Below, piece after piece: positions 8,041 to 17,558 of a stretch of DNA of 64,000 nucleotides. The number at the start of each line of letters is the position of its first letter. The stretch's first letter is position 1. The position numbers were made by a program, and so were the translations under genes. The DNA is from Deinococcus aetherius. Its GTDB lineage: Bacteria > Deinococcota > Deinococci > Deinococcales > Deinococcaceae. The stretch spans positions 558,001 through 622,000 of the forward strand of contig NZ_AP026561.1 of NCBI RefSeq assembly GCF_025997855.1, written 5' to 3'. The notes beneath the pieces were generated by a model that did not search any database, was not told where the DNA came from, and saw only the letters and a program-made list of their open reading frames with translations.

Positions 8041-10401
8041 TCAGTCCGAAGAGACCGCCGTCAGGCCGGGTGCGAAGAGACCGCCCGACTGACCCCTCTC
8101 CAACTTCCCAGCGTTAGACTCGGGGGAACCCCGCTGTTCCTGGGCAGGGTCAACTGGGACCGCCGGCGCTGGGCGCCCGAAGAGGTACCCCTGTCCAAGA
8201 TCACACCTCAACGTCCGCAGGGTTTCGGCCTGGCCGGTCTCCTCGATGCCCTCCGCCACCACCATCAGGCCTAAGCCGTGGGCCATCGTCACCACCGCCT
8301 GCACCAGCGTCACGCCCTCATCGTCCAGGGCGTTCACAAAGGATCGGTCCACCTTCAGGACCTGCACGGGCAGTTGCCGGAGGTAACTCAGGCTCGAATA
8401 GCCCGTGCCGAAGTCGTCCAGGGCCACCCGCACGCCCAGGGCCCGCAATTCCCGCAGCTTCCCCACGGAGGTGGGGACGTCCGTGATCAGCGCGCTCTCC
8501 GTCAGTTCGAGCATCAGGGCCTCTCCCCGCAGGGTGCTCTCGGTCAGGAGCGCCGCGATCCCGGCGACAAAGCCTTCCCGCGAGAATTGCAGCGGGGAGA
8601 CGTTCACCGAGACGTACACGGTGGGACCGCCGGTCCTCCGCCAGGTGCGGACCTGCGCCAGGGCCGCGCGCAACACCCACTCTCCCAGCGGCTCGATCAA
8701 TCCGTGCGCCTCAGCCACCGGGATGAATTTGGCCGGGGGCACCGGACCCAATACCGGAGACGTCCAGCGCAGCAGCGCCTCGTAGCCCACCACACCCGCG
8801 TCCCCGAGCCCGACGATGGGCTGGTAATGCACCTCGAACTCGTTCTGCGCCAGGGCCAGGCGAAGGTGGGTGTCCAGGCGCACCTGCTCCACGGCGGTCA
8901 GGTTGTCCCGTTCGTCGAACCACCGCCAAGTGTTCTTGCCCTGGCGTTTGGCCTGATACATGGCGATGTCCGCCTGCTTCAGCGCGGTCTCGGCGTCATC
9001 CGTGTCCCTGGGGCAGACCGTGACCCCGATGCTCGCCGTCAGGAACACCTGCTGGCCCTGGACCTGCACGGGAGCACCGACGACGGCCAGCAGCCGTTCG
9101 GCGGTCCTGGCCGCCTGATCCACGTGGTCAAGCCCCGTCAGGATCACCACGAACTCGTCGCCGCCCACGCGGGCGAGGATGTGCTCCCCCTGCATGACTC
9201 CGGCGAGCCGGGCTCCCATCTCCTTGAGCACCCAGTCCCCAGCGGGGTGACCGAACGAGTCGTTGACGAGCTTCATGCGGTCGAGATCGAGAAAGAGGAC
9301 CGCCACCAGGTGGTGGTGCTCGCAGGCCTTGTGGATGGCGTCCGCCAGGTACGGCTGGAGGTTGACACGGTTGTACAGCCCGGTCAGGTGGTCGTGTTCG
9401 GCTTGGTGAGCGAGGCGGCGGTGGAGCCGGGCATTGTCGAGCAGGCCCAGTCCCTGGCGCAGGAGCACGAGCAGGGTGACGACCCCCACGACAGGATCAA
9501 AGTTCTCGTGTTGGCCCAGCAGGGGGGTGTGCAGCAGAAAGAACAGCGCGTAGGTGACCACGATGGCCGCGTTGGGCACCAGGAGCTGCCGGGCGCTCGT
9601 GCGTGCGCCCTGGGAAGTGCCGACGGGGACGGCTCGCGCTGCTCCCGCCCGGCTGGCATAGGCCGCCAGGCCGAAGAACACCGCTCCCCAGGACCAGAGG
9701 GCGTCGAGGGGCTGCCCCAACTCGTACAGCTCCTTGCTGGTGCGGTAGGCGTACACCAGGTCCCCGATCAGGAACAGCACGAGCCCCAGGGCCAGTGTCC
9801 AGAGTTGGTGGGCTGACAGATGCCGGGGTCGCCAGAGGATCAGGCCGAGCAGCAGCGCGCAGAGCACGAGGTCCGTCAGGGGGTAGGCGAGTGCGATGGA
9901 CAGCGCGAAGGGCTGTCCCCGGTAGGCCTCCACCGTGGCCTGCACGTCGAGCACCCACAGCAGGTCCCCGAAGGCGAGCACCACGATCACGATGTCGAGC
10001 AGAAAGGCCGCGTTTTGCAGGCGACCGTGAGTGAAGCGCGGGAAGTGCACGATCCCAAGCAGGAAGCAGGGGATCAGGGCGAGGTACCCCACGTCGGCGA
10101 GGGACGGGAAGGGATTGGTGTCCGTGACGATGTACAGGTAGGTGTAAACCGCCTGCCCCAGTCCCCAACTGAAGATGCCGAGGGCCAGCCAGGTCCAGGC
10201 CTGGCGCTCGGTTCCGGTGTGCCGCCTGCCGGTCTGGAGGGCGAGGGCGGCGCTGAGGGCGTAGATCGGGAAGTAGATGAAGTTGCCGAGGTAGGGGCGC
10301 AAATGTTCAGGACCAGCGCCGCTCAGCACCCACAGGAGGTGGAGGGTCGCCAGCCCGACGAGGGCCACGAGCAGGCCGCGCGGTTGCAGGGTGTGGTTCA
10401 T
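8041..10401 (-). CDS. Membrane-anchored GGDEF-EAL protein (cyclic di-GMP metabolism)
   Basis: 786 residues. About nine hydrophobic segments in the first 310 residues form an N-terminal membrane sensor region. The GGDEF domain follows (FLDLDRMKLVNDSFGHPAGD near 365, VGGDEFVVIL near 412), then the EAL domain (YEALLRW near 540, ELTESAL near 620, ALDDFGTGYSSLSYL near 660, KVDRSFV). Both active-site signatures are intact, so the protein may make or break cyclic di-GMP; the net direction cannot be read from sequence. The C-terminal 40 residues after the EAL domain are low complexity. It stands alone, between the IS6 element and a broken receiver gene on the other strand. Confidence 0.93.
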   Translation of the reverse strand: MNHTLQPRGLLVALVGLATLHLLWVLSGAGPEHLRPYLGNFIYFPIYALSAALALQTGRRHTGTERQAWTWLALGIFSWGLGQAVYTYLYIVTDTNPFPSLADVGYLALIPCFLLGIVHFPRFTHGRLQNAAFLLDIVIVVLAFGDLLWVLDVQATVEAYRGQPFALSIALAYPLTDLVLCALLLGLILWRPRHLSAHQLWTLALGLVLFLIGDLVYAYRTSKELYELGQPLDALWSWGAVFFGLAAYASRAGAARAVPVGTSQGARTSARQLLVPNAAIVVTYALFFLLHTPLLGQHENFDPVVGVVTLLVLLRQGLGLLDNARLHRRLAHQAEHDHLTGLYNRVNLQPYLADAIHKACEHHHLVAVLFLDLDRMKLVNDSFGHPAGDWVLKEMGARLAGVMQGEHILARVGGDEFVVILTGLDHVDQAARTAERLLAVVGAPVQVQGQQVFLTASIGVTVCPRDTDDAETALKQADIAMYQAKRQGKNTWRWFDERDNLTAVEQVRLDTHLRLALAQNEFEVHYQPIVGLGDAGVVGYEALLRWTSPVLGPVPPAKFIPVAEAHGLIEPLGEWVLRAALAQVRTWRRTGGPTVYVSVNVSPLQFSREGFVAGIAALLTESTLRGEALMLELTESALITDVPTSVGKLRELRALGVRVALDDFGTGYSSLSYLRQLPVQVLKVDRSFVNALDDEGVTLVQAVVTMAHGLGLMVVAEGIEETGQAETLRTLRCDLGQGYLFGRPAPAVPVDPAQEQRGSPESNAGKLERGQSGGLFAPGLTAVSSD

Positions 10402-10649
10402 AGGTGGGGGCCACCCTTAGGCGTGTGAAACCCACCCGCCAAGAGATTCCTAAGCATGGCTTCTGCCGTCTCACCGCTGCCTTACGGCCTGAAGCAGGGC
10501 AAGACGTCAAAGGAGGTTGTTGAGGGCGGCCGGGATCAGCGAAAGGGTCCCGGGTCCCCCATGGGTGTGTGGCATTTAACCGTACTTCGTAGAAGCTGGT
10601 CCAACCGGACGGGGCACCCGCAGGTGCCCGCTCTGCCGAGAGGAGCGCC

Positions 10650-10832
10650 ATGCTGGGGTTGCTGCTTACCGTCAAGGACAACCCGCGCGATCTGGAACTG
10701 GCGCGTGTCGCCTTGGAACTCAGCGACGCGCGGTGTGAGGTGCGGGTCGCCCGCGACGGCCGGGAGGCGCTGGACCTGCTGCGGGGCTTGGAGGTTCTGC
10801 CGGACCTGGTGCTGCTGGACCTGGGGTCACAA
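10650..10832 (+). pseudogene. Truncated response-regulator receiver domain
   Basis: The ATG at 10650 has AGGAG eight bases upstream. The product matches the first half of a receiver domain (DNPRDLELARVALEL, EVRVARDGREALDLL, PDLVLLDL), stopping right at the phosphoacceptor aspartate region. After LLDLG the homology ends abruptly and a perfect hairpin follows at 10858. The usual VEDN near the start reads VKDN. It looks like the 5' remnant of a small phytochrome-type response regulator cut by a rearrangement. Confidence 0.65.
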
Positions 10833-10857
10833 CACGAGTTGGCCCTAATCGTACGTC

Positions 10858-10889
10858 AAGGTTGCACAAACGGATGGTTGTGCAACCTT
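10858..10889. repeat. Perfect 12-bp hairpin at the truncation point of the receiver gene
   Basis: Arms AAGGTTGCACAA (10858-10869) and TTGTGCAACCTT (10878-10889) with an 8-base loop. No T-run follows, so it is not a standard terminator. It may be the end of a lost mobile element. Confidence 0.75.
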
Positions 10890-11197
10890 AGCCGCGGTGA
10901 CCTGTCCCATAGGCAGGCCGGTGGTCGCGCCGTCTCCCCTCCACCACCGTGGGTGGCCCGGGGGTTTAGGACTCGTCCCGACGATCCTGAACCAGAGCCA
11001 CACGACCGGCAGCCGCACCCGCGTCACCCGGAGCAGGGCCGCATCAGGTCGAGGCACACGTTGCGACGATGCGCTGGCGATCCCACCAAGGATGCTTCAG
11101 CGAATGGTCGCAGTGACGCTTGCACGTCCAAATCTGGTGGCCTGCTCGGACAGCTCGTCCGGAGTCGGGGGACCGGCTCAGCCCCGGTCCGTGGCCC
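10890..11197. other. Non-coding stretch, nothing recognised
   Basis: Between the hairpin and the ltrA-like gene no frame with convincing coding character or known motif was seen. A short reverse-strand open frame (10845-11057) is unconvincing. This is probably debris from the rearrangement that truncated the receiver gene. Confidence 0.4.
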
Positions 11198-12430
11198 TCA
11201 TCCGCCCTGGCGGCGGGCGCGGCGCCCGAGGTCCAACCCGACCGGCAGCAGGCTCGCCGCCGTGAGCAGCCCCATCACGCCGAGGGCGGGCAGGCCGCCC
11301 GCGAAGGCCGCGATGCCCAGCGCCAGCCCCGCCGCGAGGAGGTTCCAGCCCACCTGCGGGCCATTCCAGCGGCTGCCCGAGGCCAGGTAAGACCAGTTGA
11401 TGACGGCGAGCGCCGCGAAGCACAGCGCGGTGGCTCCCGCCAGCAGCCAGCGCGACGGGTCGGGCAGGGCCGGTTGCGCGGCCTCACGGATGGCGTGCAT
11501 GACGCCCATCGCCCCGGCCCCGATGCCCACCGTGAAGGGCAGGTGGGCGTACAGCCAGGTGTTGTAGGGCGTGGTGCGGCCCTTCCTGACGGCCTGAACT
11601 GCCGCACCGTCCGACGTCTCGAAGTACACCCACCACAGCGCGAAGGCCAGCAGCAGCGCCAGGGCCGCGATTCCCACCGCCGGTCCCTGGGTCTGCTGGC
11701 GGAGGCCCTCCACCACCCCCACGGTGCTCTCGCCCAGGACGATCAGCGTGAAGTTGCCGAAGCGCTCCTGGAGGTGCCCGGTGTTGGGCGGGAAGCGGAC
11801 GTTCCAGCCCGCCAGCACCAGCGGGGTGCCGATATCCACCAGGAAGGCGGCGCCCCACAGCCAGAAGCGGGCAGGCGCGGGCACCAGCGCCGAGACCAGC
11901 CACAGCAGCGCCGCGAGGCCATAGCCCAGCGCGAAGTGTGAGGCGGGTGCCCGCGCCTCGGGGGCCGCCCGCGCCGCATGGGCGTAACCGAGGGCCAGGA
12001 CCAGCCGGAACGCCCCGTAGGCGAGCGCGAACCCTGCAGCCCCCGGCCCCAGGGCGTCCTGCGCCCGCAGGGCGAGCATCAGCGCCAGCCCCATCTGGAC
12101 CAGCGTGATCAGGCGGTCACTCAGGTCGTCGGTGCCGAAGCGGTCCACGTAGTAGACGTAGCCAACCCAGGCCCACCAGACCGGGACTGCCAGGACCAGG
12201 AAGCCCAGGACGGCGCTTCCCATGACGCCCCCTTCCAGCCGCCGCGCCACCTGGTCCACCGCCACCACGAAGACGAGGTCGAAGAACAGCTCCATCCACG
12301 TCGTCTGGCGCTCCCCCTGCTCGCCGGTCCGCAGGCGCGGGGGTTCAAAGAGCGGCCGGTCGGGACGCCGCCAGGTGCCCGGGGCCGTCTCGTCCCCCAG
12401 CTCGTTGGTGCTGCCTGGAATCCTGTCCAC
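11198..12430 (-). CDS. LtrA family (low temperature requirement protein A) membrane protein
   Basis: 410 residues from a GTG with GAGGTGA upstream. Hydrophobic nearly throughout with about ten to twelve predicted membrane segments. The family signature is clear near the N-terminus (TTWMELFFDLVFVVAVDQVARRL, residues 43-65), and HLQERFGNFTLIVLGESTVGVV lies in mid-protein. The function of LtrA proteins is unknown; the name comes from a Listeria mutant that fails at low temperature. It seems monocistronic. Confidence 0.88.
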   Translation of the reverse strand: MDRIPGSTNELGDETAPGTWRRPDRPLFEPPRLRTGEQGERQTTWMELFFDLVFVVAVDQVARRLEGGVMGSAVLGFLVLAVPVWWAWVGYVYYVDRFGTDDLSDRLITLVQMGLALMLALRAQDALGPGAAGFALAYGAFRLVLALGYAHAARAAPEARAPASHFALGYGLAALLWLVSALVPAPARFWLWGAAFLVDIGTPLVLAGWNVRFPPNTGHLQERFGNFTLIVLGESTVGVVEGLRQQTQGPAVGIAALALLLAFALWWVYFETSDGAAVQAVRKGRTTPYNTWLYAHLPFTVGIGAGAMGVMHAIREAAQPALPDPSRWLLAGATALCFAALAVINWSYLASGSRWNGPQVGWNLLAAGLALGIAAFAGGLPALGVMGLLTAASLLPVGLDLGRRARRQGG

Positions 12431-12516
12431 GTCTCACCTCGGCCGGTCGGGGCGCAGGTCGTTCAGGTCCGGACCGGGCATGGTTCCCTCCCTGGCCCCC
12501 GGGGGAGGGAGGGAGC

Positions 12517-12822
12517 TCACTTGACCGGCCTGATCTCCGAGAGGGACGTGGAGGTGGACTCGACCCGTTGCTGGTGCAGCTTGCCAGCTCCTGGGCATCG
12601 ACCGCGTGGTCCGCCATCACGATGGTCTGGCACAGCAGGGAAGCGCTGCTGCTTGCTGCTGAGCGTCAGGAGGCGGGTGCCCGCGTCGCTGAGGACCGCG
12701 CCCTGGCGGCCGTCGGTCAGGATCAGGACGGTGGGGCCGACCAGCAGCCCGACGCTGTCCGGCGAGGCCCACGCCCTGGCCCGGCAGGCCAGCAGTTCCG
12801 TTTGACCCAACCGTTGGTCCAT
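12517..12822 (-). CDS. Small hypothetical ORF coupled to the MRJP-type gene
   Basis: About 101 residues from the ATG at 12822, which overlaps the stop of the upstream gene as TGATG, a classic translational-coupling arrangement. The first 50 residues look coding (CRARAWASPDSVGLLVGPTVLILTDGRQGAVLSDAG). The second half is less convincing and its frame may have shifted. No family recognised; it may be a remnant. Confidence 0.35.
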   Translation of the reverse strand: MDQRLGQTELLACRARAWASPDSVGLLVGPTVLILTDGRQGAVLSDAGTRLLTLSSKQQRFPAVPDHRDGGPRGRCPGAGKLHQQRVESTSTSLSEIRPVK

Positions 12823-13934
12823 CACCGTAACAGGACGGGCTGGGCGTCGATCCTGATTCGGAAGAGGCTATAGGGCTTGCGGCGCAGGTCCTGCCCGCCG
12901 TGATAGCGCGCCTGACGGTGGAGTTGATTGGCGGTCACGTAGAGGTAGCCATCATTCGCCACGGACAGGGTATCGGGCCACAGCAGGCGTGGGTCGTGAA
13001 CGACGGTCTCCCACACGCCCCCTTCCTTGCGCCGCAGGATGGCGTTGTGTTCGTAGTTCCCGGAGTAGATGTACCCGTCCGCGTCGGACTCCAGCCCGTC
13101 CGAGGCCCCGCCCCGGTCCCCTTCGTCCCGGACGGCGGCGGCGACCGCCTGGTCCTCCAGGGAGCGGTCCGCGAGGGCATCGGTGCTCACGCTGTAAAGC
13201 CGCCGACTGCCGAGCGGGCAGTAGTACAGGCGTGAGCCGTCGGCCGAGATGGCGATGCCGTCCGATCCCATCCCCGCACCCTGCTTGACCTCTCCGTCCT
13301 GCCGTTCCAGAAAAGGCCGTCCCTCGACGATGGGGAGGAAATCTTGCAGGTCCCGCGCCTTGGTGGAGGGATGGTCGTGCAACTTCCGCCAGCTCTCACC
13401 GCTGGCGAGGTCCACCACGATGAGGCCGTTGGGTCCCTGCTGCGCCGAGTCGGTGATAAAGGCCATCCCCGCCTCACCGCGCCGCAGGTCGAAGCGCACG
13501 TCGTTGAGGTACGTGGTGGGCAGGGCCACGTCCTGCGGGAAGAGAATCGTCTGGACCACCTGATCCGTCGCCAGGTCCACGCACAGGAGCTTCGGCCCTC
13601 CGTACTGCGTGGGCTGGAACATCGGACTGCCGGTGTCGAGCATCCACAGCCGGTCGGCCGGATCGACCACGACACTCTGCACCGACACCAGGGCGGCGGC
13701 AGGGTCATCCGGATCGGTGTCGTTCGTCGCCTGATCCGGGTAGGCCACCGGTTGTCCGTCCCGCAATTCGGCGACCGTGAATCGCACGTCGTCGCCCCAC
13801 TTGGGGAAGTTGATGAAGATGCGCCCCGTGTGGGACACCGTCACGCCCGTGAGCATCGCGCCGCCAAAGGTCGCCACCACCTCCAGCGTTCCGACGGGTT
13901 CGTCGGTGGGCAAGTTTTGCGCCTGATCGTTCAT
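12822..13934 (-). CDS. Major royal jelly protein (MRJP/yellow) family protein
   Basis: 370 residues. The ATG at 13934 is chosen because AGGAG precedes it. Beta-propeller features of bacterial MRJP-like proteins are visible: VSHTGRIFINFPKWGDDVRFTVAEL near residue 30, then VVDPADRLWMLDTG, TTYLNDVRFDLRRGEAGMAFITDSA, GIAISADGSRLYYCPLGSRRLY and LLWPDTLSVANDGYLYVTANQLHRQ. Bacterial members are thought to be sugar-lactone- or quinate-type binding or hydrolysing propellers; the substrate is unknown. No signal peptide is evident. It starts a reverse-strand run ending in a small coupled ORF. Confidence 0.85.
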   Translation of the reverse strand: MNDQAQNLPTDEPVGTLEVVATFGGAMLTGVTVSHTGRIFINFPKWGDDVRFTVAELRDGQPVAYPDQATNDTDPDDPAAALVSVQSVVVDPADRLWMLDTGSPMFQPTQYGGPKLLCVDLATDQVVQTILFPQDVALPTTYLNDVRFDLRRGEAGMAFITDSAQQGPNGLIVVDLASGESWRKLHDHPSTKARDLQDFLPIVEGRPFLERQDGEVKQGAGMGSDGIAISADGSRLYYCPLGSRRLYSVSTDALADRSLEDQAVAAAVRDEGDRGGASDGLESDADGYIYSGNYEHNAILRRKEGGVWETVVHDPRLLWPDTLSVANDGYLYVTANQLHRQARYHGGQDLRRKPYSLFRIRIDAQPVLLR

Positions 13935-14016
13935 CGTATTCTCCTGACGAGAAGTCACGGGTGATTGGAGGCGGGGGCAGCAGAAGGGTTCTGCTGCCCC
14001 CACGTTCTGCCTGAAG

Positions 14017-15159
14017 TCAGGTGCCGGGGTGGAGGATTACCTTGGTCCAGCCGTCGTTGCGTTCGTCGAAGTTCTTGTAAGCGTCAGGCGCCTCGTCCAG
14101 CGGCAGATGGTGCGAGACGATGAAGGAAGGTTTGGCCCGGCCCACCGAGATCAGGTCCCGCAACTGGCGGTTGTACGCCTTGACGTTGCACTGCCCGGTG
14201 CCCACATGCTGCCCCCGGAACCAGAACATGCCCCAGTCGAAGGGAATCTCGCCTTCTTTGGCGAGCTTGGTGGCCCCGCCCGGGTCCTGCGGCACGAAGA
14301 CGCCCACCACGCCGATTCCCCCGGTGAACTTCACCGATTTCACCAGGTTGTTCATGGTCAACCCGGGAATCTCCTTGCCGTGATGGTCGTGGCACTGATA
14401 CCCCACGCACTCGCAGCCCCGGTCCGCCCCGATCCCGTTGGTCAGTTCCAGCACCCGGTCCACCGGGTTCACCTGTGAGTCGTCGATGGGGATGGCCCCG
14501 ATGCTCTCGGCGAGCCGCAACCGGTCGGCGTGGTGGTCCACCACCATCACCATGCAGGCCCCCTGAAGCATGGCGGAGTAGGCCGCCATCAGGCCCACGG
14601 GACCGGCGCCGTAGACCACGACCGACTCGCCGGGGCACAGCCCCGCCAGCCGGGTCGCGTGCCAGCCGGTCGGGAAGATGTCGGCCACCATCACGTAGTC
14701 GGCCTCCTTTTCCCGGGCGTCCGGGGGAAGCAGCAGGCAGTTGTAGTCCCCGTAGGGTACCCGCAGGAGTTCGGCCTGCCCGCCCGGGTAAGGCCCCATG
14801 TCGGCAAAGCCGTAGGCCGCACCGGCCATGCCAGGGTTGGCGGTCGTGAGGCAGAAAGCACTTAGGCCCCTCTCGCAGTTCTTGCAAAAGCCGCAGCCGA
14901 TGTTGAAGGGCAAGACCACCAGGTCCCCGACCTTCACCCGGTCGACCGCCTCGCCGACCTCGATCACTTCGCCGAAGTTCTCGTGTCCGAAGATGCTGCC
15001 CTTCTCGAAGTCGGTGCGGCCCTCGTACATGTGGAGATCGCTGCCGCAGATGTTGGTGCTGGTGATCCTGACCAGGACATCGGTGGGACGCTGAATCCGG
15101 GCATCCGGGACGTTCTTTACCGCCACATCGCGGGAACCGTTGTAGACGACGGCTTTCAT
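14017..15159 (-). CDS. Zinc-dependent formaldehyde dehydrogenase-like MDR (glutathione-independent type)
   Basis: 380 residues with a strong AGGAGG before ATG 15159. The zinc and NAD motifs of medium-chain dehydrogenases are present: CGSDLHMYEGR near residue 38, GHENFGEVIEVG with His 59-Glu 60, the structural-zinc cysteine set CGFCKNCERG..C near 95-110, and VVYGAGPVGLMAAYSAM near 180. The long insert CVGYQCHDHHG is typical of glutathione-independent formaldehyde dehydrogenase, which oxidises formaldehyde to formate with bound NAD. It is one of three related dehydrogenases in this cluster. Confidence 0.85.
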   Translation of the reverse strand: MKAVVYNGSRDVAVKNVPDARIQRPTDVLVRITSTNICGSDLHMYEGRTDFEKGSIFGHENFGEVIEVGEAVDRVKVGDLVVLPFNIGCGFCKNCERGLSAFCLTTANPGMAGAAYGFADMGPYPGGQAELLRVPYGDYNCLLLPPDAREKEADYVMVADIFPTGWHATRLAGLCPGESVVVYGAGPVGLMAAYSAMLQGACMVMVVDHHADRLRLAESIGAIPIDDSQVNPVDRVLELTNGIGADRGCECVGYQCHDHHGKEIPGLTMNNLVKSVKFTGGIGVVGVFVPQDPGGATKLAKEGEIPFDWGMFWFRGQHVGTGQCNVKAYNRQLRDLISVGRAKPSFIVSHHLPLDEAPDAYKNFDERNDGWTKVILHPGT

Positions 15160-15401
15160 GGTGTTCCTCCTGTTCCAGGGGACGCGTCCCTGTGGTGGCG
15201 TTGAACAGGCTGCCGACCGCTCGCTGTCCCGTCTGTTCCTCTTCGGGGCCTCCTCTCCCCGGGGAGCTTGGCCGCCATGACCTCCCCCTTCTCGAGGTCG
15301 GGTGCCCGCCCGAACAGTTCAGCGTTCTCCTTGAGGGCCGCTGCGACCGGGGAGTCGTGCGGTTCGGGCGCTGTACCGAGAACAACTTGGGGAGGGTTCA
15401 A
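15156..15401 (-). CDS. Small hypothetical ORF overlapping the formaldehyde dehydrogenase start
   Basis: About 81 residues from a TTG, without a clear ribosome site. It has a plausible helical core (PVAAALKENAELFGRAPDLEKGEVMAAKLPGE) and its stop overlaps the ATG of the dehydrogenase. The C-terminal half is low complexity. It could be a coupled small protein or chance. Confidence 0.3.
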   Translation of the reverse strand: MNPPQVVLGTAPEPHDSPVAAALKENAELFGRAPDLEKGEVMAAKLPGERRPRRGTDGTASGRQPVQRHHRDASPGTGGTP

Positions 15402-15480
15402 CTCGCTGCGATGGTCATCCTGCTGAGGAGTGTTGAGACCGGTTCATGGCCCCCCTCCTTTCTCGGCCTCTTGCCGACCG

Positions 15481-16650
15481 TCAGGGTGTGAAGACCGCGC
15501 GCACGAGGCCGTCTTCCTTGTTCTTGAACATCTGGTAGGCGCGCGGCCCGTCCTCCAGCGAGAAGCGGTGCGTGGCGAGATAGGAAGGATCGAGTTCGCC
15601 CTTCACCGCGTGCTCCAGCAGTCTGGGCAGGTAGTGCTGGCCGTGTTGCTGGGCGCTGCGCACCGTGAGGCCCTTGTTCATGATCACCCCGATAGGGAAC
15701 TTGTCCATCACGCCGTACACGCCCAGGACGGAAAGCGTGCCGCCCTTGCGGACTGCCATGATGGCCTGCCGCAGTGCCTGCCCCCGGTCGGTCACGAGGC
15801 GCAGCGTCTGCATGGCCTTGTCGTACAGGTAGCCGGGTCCGGTGCCGTGCGCCTCCATCCCCACCGCGTCGATGCAGGCGTCGGGGCCGCGCCCACCTGT
15901 CATCTCGTGGAGGATGGCGAGCACGTCGGGCGTTTCGGCGTAGTTGATGGTCTCCGAGCCGATATGGTCGCGCGCCATCTTCAGCCGCTCCGGGAAGCGG
16001 TCGATGGCAATGACCCGCTCGGCCCCGAGCAACAAGGCGCTCTGCTGGGCCATCAGGCCCACGCCGCCGCAGCCCCACACGGCCACGATGTCGCCGGGCT
16101 GGATGTCACAGAAGTCGGCGCCCATGTATCCGGTGGGGGCGGCGTCGGATAAAAAGAGGACCTGCTCGTCGCGCAGCCCCTCGGGAACCTGAAAGCAGCC
16201 CACGTCGGCGTGCGGCACCCGCATGTACTGGGCGTGCGATCCGGCGTACCCCCCGAAGGCGTGGGTGTACCCGAAACACGCTCCCGTCGGATAGCCCAGC
16301 AGCGGCGCCTGCACCTCGGCGTTGGGATTGGTGTTGTCGCACAGCGAGTACAGGTCGTGCTGGCAGTACCAGCAGTCCCCGCAGGCGACGAAGGACGGCA
16401 CGACCACCCGGTCACCCTTCTTGACTTTCTTCACCTCGGATCCGGCGTCCTCGACGACGCCCATGAACTCGTGGCCGATCACGTCGCCGGGCAACATGCT
16501 CGGCACGTACCCGTCGATGAAGTGCAGGTCCGAGCCGCAGGTGGTGGACATCGTGATTCGCAGGATCACGTCGTGCGGGTTGACGATCTCGGGGTCGGGG
16601 ACGGTCTGGACCCGCAGGTCGTTCACGCCTTCCCAGCAGAGTGCGCGCAT
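15481..16650 (-). CDS. Zinc-dependent alcohol dehydrogenase (MDR superfamily)
   Basis: 389 residues. Motifs: CGSDLHFIDGYVPSMLPGDVIGHEFMGVV (catalytic zinc Cys and His-Glu), CGDCWYCQHDLYSLCDN (structural zinc cysteines), and VAVWGCGGVGLMAQQSALLLGAERVIAIDRFPERL for NAD(P) binding. The same architecture is found in the gene at 17559-18785, to which it is clearly paralogous. The substrate is unknown. The next gene upstream is an SRPBCC protein, and this dehydrogenase-SRPBCC order recurs upstream. Confidence 0.88.
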   Translation of the reverse strand: MRALCWEGVNDLRVQTVPDPEIVNPHDVILRITMSTTCGSDLHFIDGYVPSMLPGDVIGHEFMGVVEDAGSEVKKVKKGDRVVVPSFVACGDCWYCQHDLYSLCDNTNPNAEVQAPLLGYPTGACFGYTHAFGGYAGSHAQYMRVPHADVGCFQVPEGLRDEQVLFLSDAAPTGYMGADFCDIQPGDIVAVWGCGGVGLMAQQSALLLGAERVIAIDRFPERLKMARDHIGSETINYAETPDVLAILHEMTGGRGPDACIDAVGMEAHGTGPGYLYDKAMQTLRLVTDRGQALRQAIMAVRKGGTLSVLGVYGVMDKFPIGVIMNKGLTVRSAQQHGQHYLPRLLEHAVKGELDPSYLATHRFSLEDGPRAYQMFKNKEDGLVRAVFTP

Positions 16651-16688
16651 AGGGGGTTCTCCTTGGGTTCGCTGCGGCGGGGCGAAAG

Positions 16689-17427
16689 TCAGGCGGTGCT
16701 CGCCCGGGCCGAGGGGTTGCGGTCCAGCGTGGGAATCTCACCCGTTTCGACCAGGCTCTTGAAGCGGCGCAGGGCGTCTCCTACCAGCAGGCTCGGCACC
16801 AGCCCGTTCAATGCCCTCGCCGCCGCTGCGCCGAGCGTGCCGCCGGGCGGCTGGAAGTGCAGGCGCAACGTGACCTCGGTGCCGCGGTCGCCCGGCGCGG
16901 GACGGAAGTGCACCTCGCCCCGGTTGGGCAGCTCGGTGCCCGGCAGCGACTGCCAGCTCACCAGTTCTCCGGGGCGGCTTTCCACGACCCGGGTGTCCCA
17001 GGAGAGACTGCGCCCACCGGGAACGCGCACCGTCCAGTGCGCCTGATCCATGTCCGTCTCGGTGATCTCGGCGAAGTGCCCCATGACGCGGGGCAGGTGT
17101 CCCCCCTCGCGCCAGAAGCGGTACAGCTCGGCGGCGGACTTGCCGATGGTGATGGAGCGCGTCACCTCGGCCATGTGGGTTTCCGCCCCAGCTTGACCGG
17201 ACTGCCTGCTCAGTTCCCGGTACAGCAGGGCGCCGCCCGCGAGCGCCAGCGCCGCGCCACCGAACGAGACGCGCCGCAGGCCGAGCGTCAGCAGAACCCC
17301 GCCGAGGATCAGGGTGACCCGGCGCTGCTCCTGACTCGCCTTGCCTGTTCCCCCCGGAAGCGCCCCCTTGAGCGCGTCCGCAATTCCGCTCGTGGCCGGT
17401 CCTCCCAATGGGCTTCCCACGTCCATA
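16689..17427 (-). CDS. SRPBCC (cyclase/dehydrase-type) protein
   Basis: About 245 residues. The ATG at 17427 with GGAGGAGG upstream is preferred over earlier in-frame starts. One hydrophobic segment lies at about 55-75, and the START/Bet v1-type domain begins at EVTRSITIGKSAAELYRFWRE, with VPGGRSLSWDTRVVESRPGELVSWQSL and GTEVTLRLHFQPPGG. Such proteins hold hydrophobic ligands; the exact role is unknown. It lies between two zinc dehydrogenases on the same strand. Confidence 0.85.
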
Positions 17428-17558
17428 CCGCCTCCTCCGTGATGGCTCACCCGTGCGCGAGGGGAGCTGGCATCGTTTGCGTTGCTCTCGCACCGCTCCC
17501 TGGTTGCTGTGTGGTCGCCCGCGCCGCTTTGGCGGGGGCACATGAGCGCCCGCGCGAG

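Noticed and set aside
10845..11057. 70-codon reverse-strand frame between the receiver fragment and ltrA
   Set aside because: No start signal, no motif, unusual composition; considered debris.
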